Below are positions 54,687 to 63,110 of a stretch of 64,000 nucleotides of DNA, piece after piece. The stretch's first letter is position 1. Each line of letters starts with the position of its first letter. This stretch comes from CAWJMN01 sp963844055 (GTDB lineage: Bacteria; Planctomycetota; Planctomycetia; Pirellulales; Pirellulaceae). The notes beneath the pieces were generated by a model, which had not been told where the DNA came from, made no database searches, and saw only the letters and a list, made by a program, of their open reading frames with translations. The stretch is taken from assembly GCA_963844055.1 (NCBI GenBank), contig CAWJMN010000002.1, forward strand, positions 310,001 through 374,000, written 5' to 3'. A program made the position numbers and the translations under genes.

Positions 54687-56510
54687 CTAGATCATTTGAA
54701 AACGGTCGACTACGACGGTGCTCAGCATGCTGGGAGAGGCAAGGCCGGCCAAGTTCACGGGTGCTGGCGAGACTGCCCCCTGTGGCTTGCCATAGTTGCG
54801 AAGCAGCGTCACCAACAGATCGTACTTGTTGATCGGCTTGCTGGCATAGTCATCGCAGCCCGCATTGAGGCACCGCTGACGATCGCCTGCCATGGCATGT
54901 GCCGTTAGTGCGATGATTTGGCCGACGTAACCTTCGTTCCGCAAGCGGCGGGCGGCCTCGTACCCATCAATGATCGGCATCTGCATGTCGGTCACAATGA
55001 AGTCGAAGGGACGGGCATTCCGCGCGGCCCCCCAAGCTGCATCGATCATCTGTAGGCCATTTTCGACAACCGTCACTTCCGCCCCTGCCTTTCGCAGCAG
55101 GGTTCCAATCAGACGTTGGTTGTCGATACCATCTTCGGCCAGCAAGATGGTCATGCCCGCCAAACAGTTAGGGGGAAGGCAAGGCTGTGGCACCACCTCG
55201 CTGGCAATTGAAGCACTGGGCTTGGTGCTTGCAGGAGAAGTTGTCGTGCTAGAACCCAGCACGAGCCGGAAAGTGCTCCCTTTACCCAGAACACTATCCA
55301 CTTCGATCTTGCCATCGAGCAACGCGGCAATGCGGTGGCTGATGGTTAGTCCCAGGCCGGTGCCGCTAAAGCGACGGGTCGCGGAACCATCAACCTGTAC
55401 AAACGGCTGGAACAGCTTTTCCATCTGTTCGGGGGTCATGCCGATGCCCGTATCGATGACGTCAACCTGCACGCATGGAGTTTCGGACGTCGGATTGGGA
55501 CAAGACAAGTGCACTTGAATCGAGCCTGCATCGGTAAACTTGATCGCGTTGCCGATCAGGTTGATTAGGATTTGTCGCAAGCGAACGGCGTCGGAAGAGA
55601 TGGTGGCTGGTACCATGTCCTTGATGACGACTTGAATGGGCAGGCCCTTGGCATCGGCGCGGACCTTCATCAGGCTGACAACATCCGAAACGAGCTTGGT
55701 AGGGCTAACGGAAACCCGCTGCACCACCATCTTGCCCGCTTCAATCTTTGACAGGTCTAGGATGTCGTTGATGACCTCCAGAAGATGCTCGCCATTGCGA
55801 CGAATGGTATCGAGGTACATCTCTTCTTGGGGCGTGCGTGGGGTTTCGGGATCATTTAATAGGATGTCGGTGTAACCCAAGATGGCCGTCATGGGGGACC
55901 GTAGTTCATGGCTCATGTTGGCCAAGAACTCGGTCTTGGCGCGATTAGCAGCCTCGGCCTGGATCGTGCGATCGAGCACTCGTTGTTCGAGGCCCTGCAA
56001 AATGGTAGCTACACGCTTTGCCAGCTTGGTCTTCTCGGCCAAGGCGAGTGCAATTTGTAGCACTTCCACCGATTCAAAGGGCTTTTTGAGAATGAGCAAA
56101 TTCGAGGAACGGCCCAACTGCGCAATCGTATGGGCCCAGTCGTAGTCGGAATAGGCAGTGCAAAGCACGCATTGCATGTCGGGACAATGCTTCCATAAGC
56201 TTCGGACCGTTTGCACCCCATCCATATTGGGCGGCATGCGTACATCGACAAACGCCATATAGAACGGCTCGCCCGCTTGCGCAGCGTCGATCGCCATTTT
56301 GACGGCTTCTTCCCCTTGTGAAGCGAACGCGAGTTCAACGTCCAGCGATTCTGGATTGTCAAAACCATCTTCTTTGCCGAAGACATCCGCGCGAAAGGCA
56401 TCTAACTGAGACAGGTCCGATGTCGGCTGCGCAAATACCTTCGCAAAATCTGCATGGATCTGCGGATTGTCGTCGACAATCAAAATGCGGTGGCGTGGTG
56501 CAAACATCAT
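54687..56510 (-). CDS. hybrid histidine kinase (REC-HisKA-HATPase-REC)
   Basis: A 607-residue two-component protein. An N-terminal receiver domain (about 7-150) has phospho-acceptor Asp89 (VDVRMPP) and an unusually long stretch between the first strand and Asp (about 55 residues more than typical). A HisKA dimerisation helix with His201 (NMSHELRSPM) follows, then a HATPase domain with N-box NLIGNAIKF, G-boxes DTGIGM and GTGLGL (about 317-390). The C-terminal receiver (about 453-575) has Asp508 (VTDMQMPI). It has no membrane segment or signal, so it is a cytoplasmic phosphorelay kinase. It lies 95 nt downstream of the kinase gene at 56606 on the same strand and is probably in one operon with it. 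Confidence 0.9.
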   Translation of the reverse strand: MMFAPRHRILIVDDNPQIHADFAKVFAQPTSDLSQLDAFRADVFGKEDGFDNPESLDVELAFASQGEEAVKMAIDAAQAGEPFYMAFVDVRMPPNMDGVQTVRSLWKHCPDMQCVLCTAYSDYDWAHTIAQLGRSSNLLILKKPFESVEVLQIALALAEKTKLAKRVATILQGLEQRVLDRTIQAEAANRAKTEFLANMSHELRSPMTAILGYTDILLNDPETPRTPQEEMYLDTIRRNGEHLLEVINDILDLSKIEAGKMVVQRVSVSPTKLVSDVVSLMKVRADAKGLPIQVVIKDMVPATISSDAVRLRQILINLIGNAIKFTDAGSIQVHLSCPNPTSETPCVQVDVIDTGIGMTPEQMEKLFQPFVQVDGSATRRFSGTGLGLTISHRIAALLDGKIEVDSVLGKGSTFRLVLGSSTTTSPASTKPSASIASEVVPQPCLPPNCLAGMTILLAEDGIDNQRLIGTLLRKAGAEVTVVENGLQMIDAAWGAARNARPFDFIVTDMQMPIIDGYEAARRLRNEGYVGQIIALTAHAMAGDRQRCLNAGCDDYASKPINKYDLLVTLLRNYGKPQGAVSPAPVNLAGLASPSMLSTVVVDRFQMI

Positions 56511-56605
56511 GGAATTATTCAGTTTGGAGAGAGGTTAAATCGCTTGAGCATTCAATTCGGTTCAAAGGCAAAAGGCTACAGGAATCTGCATCTAATCTCC
56601 CAGGT

Positions 56606-57697
56606 TTACAGGGCAGACACCACAGTTGCCCCTGCATAAGGCGACAGCGTGTGGAACGGAATCGTGGCATAGCCATCCTCAGAATCACTGCTGACGCCAA
56701 CCAATGGAGTCGGTGTACTGTCGGGTGTGCTTTGTGAACAAGGTTGCATCGGAAAGGTGATCGTGAACGTCGCGCCTTGACCGATTCCCGCGCTAAACGC
56801 CCCAATCGTGCCGGATAGCTCGGCCATGACATTGGCGCACGAGTGCAGCCCAAATCCATGGCCGGTCGCTTTGGTCGTATATCCGTAGGCAAAAATCCGC
56901 GTCAGGTTTTCTGCTGCGATGCCATGCCCGTTGTCCGCTACGCTAAACAAGATTCGGCGCACATCCGACTGGCCAGCGATTGGCTCGGACTGCAAATGGA
57001 TGCGCAGCTCTCGCTCGGCAGCAGGCAATTGGCTGGAAGCCTCGCAAGCATTGCGAATCAGGTTGACCATCACCTGTAACAGCTTGGTCTTGGCCACCAA
57101 CCCCGTGTCCTGCGTCTGGATGAACTGACGCACGATCACCTTGTGGCTTAAGATGCTTTCGGCAGCAAGGTCGAGGGCCGTGCTAACCAATTTTGGCAGG
57201 GAGACCTGCTCGAGCAGGACCGTGTTTTGTGTGTGCGTTTGCTGGCTGGCGATGATGTCGCGCAGGTGCTGACACTGAGCATGAAGCGTGTTGAGTTCCG
57301 CTTGAACTTGCACTTGCTCTTCGAGCAGCAGCTTTTCGAACATGGGCAAATGCAGAAGGATCTTACGCCCACGATAGTCTTCGCGCAAGAAGTCCGGCAG
57401 GTTTGCCCCCTGCTGAATCATCAGGTGTAGAACTTCGCAAATGGTCGAAACGGGAGAACGGCCTTGCATTTCCAACAGCTGCGTCAGAGAAATGTTCAAG
57501 GTGTTAAGAACATTTCCGACGTTGTGCAGCACTTCGTTGGCAACTTCGGCCATTCCGGCGCAATGCGCAGTCTCCACCAAGTTCGAGTTTGAATCGGAAC
57601 GCATACGGTTTGCCCTTCGCAAATCTTCGCCAAGCGTCAGCAGCCCCGAGCCCCCTGTATGCATCCTCCATGAAAAGAGGCATGCATTTTGTCCCAC
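56606..57697 (-). CDS. sensor histidine kinase with ATP-binding domain
   Basis: A 363-residue kinase starting at the ATG at 57697; Met32 is another possible start. The phosphoacceptor helix contains His58 in EVLHNVGNVLN, an H-box variant seen in planctomycete kinases. A coiled-coil region follows (about 105-150). The HATPase domain has N-box LVNLIRNACEASS, G1 VADNGHGI and G2 GHGFGLH (about 208-300). No membrane segment or sensor domain is visible. It sits directly upstream of the hybrid kinase, so the two probably work as a phosphorelay. Confidence 0.88.
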   Translation of the reverse strand: MGQNACLFSWRMHTGGSGLLTLGEDLRRANRMRSDSNSNLVETAHCAGMAEVANEVLHNVGNVLNTLNISLTQLLEMQGRSPVSTICEVLHLMIQQGANLPDFLREDYRGRKILLHLPMFEKLLLEEQVQVQAELNTLHAQCQHLRDIIASQQTHTQNTVLLEQVSLPKLVSTALDLAAESILSHKVIVRQFIQTQDTGLVAKTKLLQVMVNLIRNACEASSQLPAAERELRIHLQSEPIAGQSDVRRILFSVADNGHGIAAENLTRIFAYGYTTKATGHGFGLHSCANVMAELSGTIGAFSAGIGQGATFTITFPMQPCSQSTPDSTPTPLVGVSSDSEDGYATIPFHTLSPYAGATVVSAL

Positions 57698-57944
57698 AGA
57701 ATTGCTCGCACTGACGCGACGAATCTAATTTGCTGTTGGAAGCGTAGGGCGCAGGGAATTCGAAGCAACGAAAACCCGACGCAAACCAACATGTAATTCC
57801 CGCAAAAACCCACCCTTAAAGGTGCCCTTGGTGCCGTATTGGGCTGAGCGAAGGGGAGAACCGGTTTAACAGGCGACTGCCGGGAAATAACCAGTAAACA
57901 ACTAGTGTTTCACCAGGAAACGTCCACAAACGACATGGACATTG

Positions 57945-59273
57945 CTAGGCAGACTGCCCGGCAAGCATGCCGGTACTGAATGCGGCCTGAAAATTAAAGC
58001 CGCCAATCGGACCATCGAGATCGAGGATCTCGCCGGCAAAGTAGAGTCCTGGGAACTTCTTACTTTCCATCGTGCGTGAATCGACTTCTTCCAGCGGAAC
58101 GCCGCCGGCCGTCACTTCCGCCTTGGCAAAACCACGTGTGCCAGTCACAGGAAGAACGCATGCTTTCAAAGCCTGAACAATTCGGCCGCGCAGTTCACGC
58201 GAGACCTCGGCCCCTTTGAGCTCAGGAGAGATTCCCAAATTGACAACAAGTTGATCGGCCAACCGCCGAGGAACCCAGCGCAACAGATGGGCCGTCACTT
58301 GTCGTCGGCCTTCTTGCATGAAATCGGCTTGTAATTGCTGATCGAGAAACTCTTGTTTCACCTCGGGCAAAAAGTCGCAAACAATATCCAGCGTGTGCGG
58401 ATCATCGACGGCCGTCACATCGCGACTGACGTCCAATGCCACTGGTCCTGAAAGGCCGAAGTGCGTCATCAGCAGCGAGCCACGTCGGATCGCATCGCTG
58501 GCACTCCCCTTCCCTTTTCCTTTTCCCTTGCGAGGTGCTGCCGTGGCAACTTCGCCTTCTTCGCCGGTGGTGGATGCAACGGGTTCTGGCTTGATGCGTG
58601 ATCGAACCACAAGCGTTACATCAGGAAGCGTTAGGCCGGAAAGCTCCTTCACCCACTCGGCGCTGGTGGTGATGGGGACCAGCGCTGGGCGCGGCGGAAC
58701 CAGCGTATGCCCAAAGGCTTGGGCCCAGGCATAGCCGTCTCCCGTCGTGCCACTTCCGGGATACGACATGCCACCGGTTGTCAGAATGAGCTTTTCCGAT
58801 TGGAAGAGCCCTTGATCGGTCGTCAGTTCAAACAGACCTTCATTGTGCTGGATCGACTGCACCGTCACTTCGGTTTTTAGCGTGGCCCCACTGCGATCCA
58901 ATCGCGCGGTGAAGGCTGCCAGAATATCGGTTGCCCGATTGCTGACGGGAAAGACCTTTCCCGTGTCTTCCACTTTGGTGGCAACCCCTTCATTTTCGAC
59001 AAGGCGTACCAGATCTGCCGGTGGCAACAGCGCTAGGGCTGAGTGCAAAAACTGCCCCTGGGATCGATAGGCCTTGATGATGCCCCATTTGTCCGTGTTG
59101 TGGGTGAGATTGCAGCGCGTCCCGCCCGACATCAAGATTTTGACGCCAGGACGGCGGTTCTTTTCCAGAAGAAGCACCCGTTTGCCATTTACGGCCGCTT
59201 GTTCAGCCGCCATGAGCCCGGCAGTGCCTGCCCCGACGACAATCACATCCCAAGGGAGGCTGGCATCCGTCAT
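57945..59273 (-). CDS. HI0933-family NAD(P)/FAD flavoprotein (YhiN type)
   Basis: A 442-residue flavoprotein, starting at the ATG at 59273. The FAD Rossmann motif GAGTAG (about 13-18) and LLLEKN follow at once, then the family signature GGTRCNLTHN. Near residues 235-255 the protein carries an unusual Gly/Lys-alternating insertion (RKGKGKGKGSASD). The C-terminal GGFNFQAAFSTGMLAGQSA motif is conserved in the HI0933/YhiN group. The reaction is unknown in this family. It is cytoplasmic, and the upstream gap holds no regulatory signal that I can name. Confidence 0.85.
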   Translation of the reverse strand: MTDASLPWDVIVVGAGTAGLMAAEQAAVNGKRVLLLEKNRRPGVKILMSGGTRCNLTHNTDKWGIIKAYRSQGQFLHSALALLPPADLVRLVENEGVATKVEDTGKVFPVSNRATDILAAFTARLDRSGATLKTEVTVQSIQHNEGLFELTTDQGLFQSEKLILTTGGMSYPGSGTTGDGYAWAQAFGHTLVPPRPALVPITTSAEWVKELSGLTLPDVTLVVRSRIKPEPVASTTGEEGEVATAAPRKGKGKGKGSASDAIRRGSLLMTHFGLSGPVALDVSRDVTAVDDPHTLDIVCDFLPEVKQEFLDQQLQADFMQEGRRQVTAHLLRWVPRRLADQLVVNLGISPELKGAEVSRELRGRIVQALKACVLPVTGTRGFAKAEVTAGGVPLEEVDSRTMESKKFPGLYFAGEILDLDGPIGGFNFQAAFSTGMLAGQSA

Positions 59274-59352
59274 ACATCTTCCCTTGGACCACAAAACCGA
59301 TGAAACCTAGCACCCACCAAAACCGCAGGATGCAGGCTGTGGTCGACGTTGC

Positions 59353-59574
59353 CTAAACCCAAAAATTGAGGACCCACAGAACCAGGAACAGCACTCCCAT
59401 GAATCCCAAAATCCAACCTGCGGTTCCCACCGCGTGCCGAATGATCGGGGCTGGCAGTTCGTGCCGAGTGGCACCCCAAACGAGGCTGGCCGCAAGGGTG
59501 AGCGGAATCAAATACCAGACTTGCTGAGTTGCCAGCGCGGCAATAACCAGTGGAAACATGATCGCAAATCTCAC
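59353..59574 (-). CDS. small two-helix membrane protein
   Basis: A 73-residue protein of two hydrophobic hairpins (about residues 5-32 and 48-72) joined by a short basic loop (GATRHELPAPIIRHAVG). It starts at an ATG on the minus strand and lies between the flavoprotein and the next membrane protein on the same strand. Similar small proteins are common beside membrane genes in planctomycetes, but I cannot name a family. Coding is supported by its clear two-helix pattern. Confidence 0.6.
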   Translation of the reverse strand: MRFAIMFPLVIAALATQQVWYLIPLTLAASLVWGATRHELPAPIIRHAVGTAGWILGFMGVLFLVLWVLNFWV

Positions 59575-59628
59575 AGGGAAAAGTCGGGGCGCAATTCACC
59601 AAACTACACGCAAAAGACCATGGGCCAA

Positions 59629-60264
59629 TCAGCTTCGCCGCTTGTTGTCCTGCGTGGTTTGAATCGGCGGAGTATTGGTAGAGCCTGCCGGCTCACTATG
59701 TCCGGGACCTGCAAAGGCGTCGTAGATCGCCAGAATATTTAAAAGGCCCGCCACTACGGTGTAGAGCGTTCCCATTTCAAAACGGGAATTCAGCCGTTCA
59801 TGCCAAGAGCTGAGCACTTCGGGCGATGTCGGAGGTGCCATGATGCCGCCTAACACGGGCTCACCACCTGAGCGAATCCGTAGCGACTGCAAGATGGCTG
59901 GTGTGGCAGGCAAGCCGACGCCGAGTTGCAACGCGTATTGCCAGCGTTTTTCGATCTTGTTCCAAGAGGCATAGACGACTCGCCCTTCAGCCATGGCTAG
60001 GCCAAAGAAATAGATCGCCAGGATGCAGGACATGAACAAGATCCCTTTGGCAAACCGGCGCTGATAAAAGTGGCCAGCACCTGGCAGCAGCCAAGCAAGC
60101 ACTCCAGCGACCAGCGGATCGCGCAGGTCCACGATCACCGGTGCCAAGTCATTGGCGGACTGGCCCCCCGCGCCAGATGACGTGGTAGCGGCAGACTTGC
60201 CGGCACTCGACGGTACGGAGGGTGAGGCGTCCTTCATGCGATTGCTGCTTCTCAAAGGAGACAT
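59629..60264 (-). CDS. conserved planctomycete membrane protein
   Basis: A 211-residue protein with a Ser/Ala-rich low-complexity N-terminus (about 1-40). A membrane helix lies at about 51-66 (VLAWLLPGAGHFYQRR), a second near 75-95, and a third near the C-terminus (about 168-185). The RRFAKGILF and GHFYQRRFA motifs recall small TM2-like planctomycete proteins. The C-terminal tail is polar. It is 54 nt upstream of the small membrane gene on the same strand and is probably co-transcribed. The function is unknown. Confidence 0.75.
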   Translation of the reverse strand: MSPLRSSNRMKDASPSVPSSAGKSAATTSSGAGGQSANDLAPVIVDLRDPLVAGVLAWLLPGAGHFYQRRFAKGILFMSCILAIYFFGLAMAEGRVVYASWNKIEKRWQYALQLGVGLPATPAILQSLRIRSGGEPVLGGIMAPPTSPEVLSSWHERLNSRFEMGTLYTVVAGLLNILAIYDAFAGPGHSEPAGSTNTPPIQTTQDNKRRS

Positions 60265-60597
60265 TATCGAAAACGGCCTATTTTACCTAAGTCGGCCTGG
60301 CAGGATAGGTCAACCTGCGGCGGAAATCCCCAGTTCTTCCCCGAGGTTCTGCCGCCACCGAGTATCCGTACGCCCCCGGAAAAAGGCTTTTGGGCCGGAA
60401 TCAACGGCCCTCTTCCTAGCATTCGTTTGTCAAAGAGGCATCTTGTGAAGGTCAAACCAAATAGTTGCCAGAAGAGGACGAATGAACAACCTGGAGCGCT
60501 GTAGCAATCGGCAAAACGGGTGCGTATGATGCTGGGGTGCGGAGGCGCATCAGGCAGTTCCTCACATTCTGAGACAATATTTTCGAAGGTCATAGCA
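60265..60597. other. divergent intergenic region
   Basis: About 330 bp between the membrane protein at 60264 and the lipoprotein at 60598. It probably holds two promoters. No clear -35/-10 pair or repeat is visible. Confidence 0.35.
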
Positions 60598-60810
60598 GTG
60601 AAACACAATCGGACTTGGATCGCGGGCTGTCGCTTGGGCTTGGCTGGACTTAGCATCGCCGGCGTACTGGCTGTCAGCGGCTGCGGCGGCGATAAACCGG
60701 AAGCGACTGAAGGTGGCACCGAAAAGGGCGCTGCACCGGCTGCCGCTTCGTCGGGGCCGAAGACCTACACGATCGAACAACTGTCCAAAACGGCGAAGCT
60801 CAGCCGATAA
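60598..60810 (+). CDS. lipoprotein, N-terminal part (frameshifted)
   Basis: A GTG start at 60598 has an AAGGT site about 8 nt upstream. It opens a lipoprotein signal with lipobox LAVSGC (Cys at about residue 26). After about residue 68 the frame ends at 60810 in AKLSR-stop. The coding sequence continues in the next frame (DKLPPLDSGRVEL...). One extra C near 60805 (AGCCGAT) explains the break. Confidence 0.75.
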   Translation: MKHNRTWIAGCRLGLAGLSIAGVLAVSGCGGDKPEATEGGTEKGAAPAAASSGPKTYTIEQLSKTAKLSR

Positions 60811-61426
60811 GCTTCCCCCACTGGATTCTGGGCGCGTGGAGCTTTCACCGCCTGAAGGCTGGAAGGTGTTGCCACGCGACGCCAAGCGTGTTATCGCCGT
60901 GCTGAAAGATGGTACGCAGCAAGTGCCACAGATTAAGGTCCTCTCGCGCGAGTCACCCATTGCCGACGTCGACAACCTGACCCCCGCGAATGTCAAAGAG
61001 GTCCTGCCAAAAATGGGGCTGTCGGTGGCACGTCCCTCGGCTGAACCGAATACGCCAATCATCTTGGGCCCGAACGCCTGGATCCGCGAAGTCCGCAAAG
61101 CCGAACTGGCGGGAGAAAAGGTAGCCCTGCAATCGCTGACCACCATTCGTGGCAAGCGACTGTTCATCATTGAACTGATCGTGGCGGCCAAGGCAGATGG
61201 TGACTATGCGGAAGAACTGAAGAAGTACCGCGATTTTGCCTACCTGATGGCAGCGGAGATGAAGTTCTTAAAGCCCGAAGCGGCGATTGAAACCGCAGAG
61301 GCAACGGCCGAACCGACAACCCCAGCCCCAGAAGAGAAATCACAACCCGCTGAAGAAGCCAAGGGAGAGCAAACCCCTGCCGCACCAGCAGCCCCTGGTG
61401 GCGAAGAAAACCCAAAGGCTGAATAG
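60803..61426 (+). CDS. lipoprotein, C-terminal part (frameshifted)
   Basis: The continuation of the 60598 lipoprotein (about 205 residues). It has a compact mixed domain (LSPPEGWKVLPRDAKRVIAVLK, ADVDNLTPANVKEVLPKMG) with no recognised family, and a long Glu/Ala/Pro-rich tail (about 60 residues). It is a periplasmic, membrane-tethered protein of unknown function. A cruciform hairpin with a T-rich stretch follows at 61446-61491. Confidence 0.7.
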   Translation, partial: ADKLPPLDSGRVELSPPEGWKVLPRDAKRVIAVLKDGTQQVPQIKVLSRESPIADVDNLTPANVKEVLPKMGLSVARPSAEPNTPIILGPNAWIREVRKAELAGEKVALQSLTTIRGKRLFIIELIVAAKADGDYAEELKKYRDFAYLMAAEMKFLKPEAAIETAEATAEPTTPAPEEKSQPAEEAKGEQTPAAPAAPGGEENPKAE

Positions 61427-61445
61427 ATACCCTGTTCCCCGTGGG

Positions 61446-61491
61446 GCGAGCAGCTTCGGTCCGATGGACCGCACTGCTCTCGCTCTCTTTT
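61446..61491 (+). terminator. rho-independent terminator
   Basis: An inner stem CGGTCC/GGACCG (61457-61471) inside a GCGAGCAG/CTGC-TCGC outer stem is followed by a T/C-rich run. It lies 20 nt past the lipoprotein stop. Confidence 0.55.
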
Positions 61492-61531
61492 CCAAGATTC
61501 AAAGAGACTTCCCTGGCAAAGGATCGCGATC

Positions 61532-61732
61532 GTGGATGATGGAACAAAACAGAAGCTCTTGGCTGGCTTTGCGGTAAGCAACCTCGTGACGGTTGGCTAC
61601 GTCATGTTCCGCTATCTTTCGTCAGCCGACGGCTTTGCCGACTGGGGAAGCTTCATCGTTCAAATCGTGATTGGCGAAGCGATTGGCTTGGTCTTTGGCG
61701 CGATCGCTTTTGTGGTCACGCCGAAGAGCTAA
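61532..61732 (+). CDS. small two-helix membrane protein
   Basis: A 66-residue protein with two hydrophobic helices (about residues 10-28 and 40-62) and short charged ends (MDDGTKQK, PKS). The first helix carries Tyr/Phe, the second Gly/Ile/Val. It ends 12 nt before the convergent DUF1501 stop. A plausible real small membrane protein; no family name is justified. Confidence 0.6.
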   Translation: MDDGTKQKLLAGFAVSNLVTVGYVMFRYLSSADGFADWGSFIVQIVIGEAIGLVFGAIAFVVTPKS

Positions 61733-61743
61733 ACCTGTTGCCC

Positions 61744-63042
61744 TTAGGCAAAGGCTTCTTTGATCACTTCGCCGCCATCCACCACCTTGATGGGACGGCC
61801 GATGCTGCTCATGTTTTCGCGGCTGGCATTCATCTTGAGTGAGTGACAAATCGTTTGCAGCAGGTCGGTCACGCCGACAGGTCGATCGGTCACGCTGTCG
61901 CCCCCAGCATCGGTTGCACCAATCACTTGGCCGCCACGAATTCCGGCCCCCGCCAAAGCAACACTAAAATTCTTGGGATAGTGGTCACGGCCACCGCGTG
62001 GGTTGATTTTTGGTGTACGGCCAAACTCTCCCATCCAGACCACCAAAGTGCTTTCCAGCAATCCTCGATCCTTGAGGTCTGATAGCAAGGCCGCGTAGGG
62101 CTGATCCACTTCGGAAGCAAGATTGCGACAACGGGCAAAGTTGTCGTCATGCGTATCCCAATTTCCAGCGCTCACTTCGACAAAGCTCACGCCACTTTCG
62201 ACCAATCGGCGAGCCAACAAACAGCCCGAGCCAAAACTGCTGTCGCCGTATTGCTTGCGAATCGACTCAGGCTCTTTTGAAATATCAAATCGTTCCATCT
62301 GTGGCGAAAGCACCAATCTGGAGGCCTTGGCGTAGACCTTTTGATGATCGGCGACCTCTTGCTTGATGTCGCGGTGATCTTTGCCCCCTTCTAATATGCC
62401 GAGCAACCCTAGGCGACGCTCATACCGATCACGGGACGTTGTTAGGCCCGTGTTCTCTGGCAAGCGAGCCGCACTTTGCAGCAAGAAGGGGTCGAAGTCG
62501 ACTCCCAAAAGTCCCCCCGCATCGGAACCCCGCTGCTGATTGATCCGAACAAAGTTAGGAAGCTCGCTTTGATGATCACCCAGTTGATGAGCAACATTTG
62601 CACCCAGCGTTGGGTACTTCACGCTGGCTGTTGGCAGGTATCCGGTCCGCATCAGGTAGGTCGCGCGAGGGTGGCTTCCTTCCTTGCTATTCATCGAACG
62701 GATAAGACAGATGTCATCCATCTTCTTGGCGGTTAATGGCAGGTTCTCGGAAATCTGAATCCCCGAAACGGATGTGGAAATCGCTTTGGTCTCGCCGCCG
62801 TTTTTGTGACCTGGCTTGGGCGACCAGGTTTCAAACTGGCTGGGGCCCCCCTGCATCCAAAGCAGAATGCAGTGCAGCCCCTTCTTCTTCATCTCGTCGG
62901 CACGCAGTGCCACCGCATCTTGCCAAGGGAGCACCCCTGCTGCGGCAGCCGCCAGCGAGATCGTTCGCAAAAAGTCACGGCGACGCAAAGTGGCTTGACC
63001 GTTAACCTGAACAGCCGATTGCAGATGAAGTTCGTAAGACAT
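61744..63042 (-). CDS. DUF1501 protein, Tat-exported (second copy)
   Basis: A 432-residue DUF1501 protein starting at the ATG at 63042. A twin-arginine signal (LRRRDFLRTI, about 20-29) predicts Tat export. Family motifs include ILLWMQGGPSQFETWSPK (about 58-75), GCLLARRLVESGVSFVEV and the metal-site-like VWMGEFGRTPKIN and GRDHYPKNFSVALAG. It differs clearly in sequence from the copy at 18933-20396. It follows the PSCyt-type gene at 63111-64000 on the same strand (68 nt gap) and is probably co-transcribed with it, repeating the arrangement of the first cassette. Confidence 0.9.
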   Translation of the reverse strand: MSYELHLQSAVQVNGQATLRRRDFLRTISLAAAAAGVLPWQDAVALRADEMKKKGLHCILLWMQGGPSQFETWSPKPGHKNGGETKAISTSVSGIQISENLPLTAKKMDDICLIRSMNSKEGSHPRATYLMRTGYLPTASVKYPTLGANVAHQLGDHQSELPNFVRINQQRGSDAGGLLGVDFDPFLLQSAARLPENTGLTTSRDRYERRLGLLGILEGGKDHRDIKQEVADHQKVYAKASRLVLSPQMERFDISKEPESIRKQYGDSSFGSGCLLARRLVESGVSFVEVSAGNWDTHDDNFARCRNLASEVDQPYAALLSDLKDRGLLESTLVVWMGEFGRTPKINPRGGRDHYPKNFSVALAGAGIRGGQVIGATDAGGDSVTDRPVGVTDLLQTICHSLKMNASRENMSSIGRPIKVVDGGEVIKEAFA

Positions 63043-63110
63043 GGAATATCGCTCCACAGAAAAAGCTTTGCCAAACCAAGCAAACCGTTGCCGCTACAAA
63101 CCATCTACCA

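Noticed and set aside
60264..60719. 151-residue minus-strand frame
   Set aside because: It is the antisense of the 60598 lipoprotein signal region and overlaps the start of the neighbouring gene.
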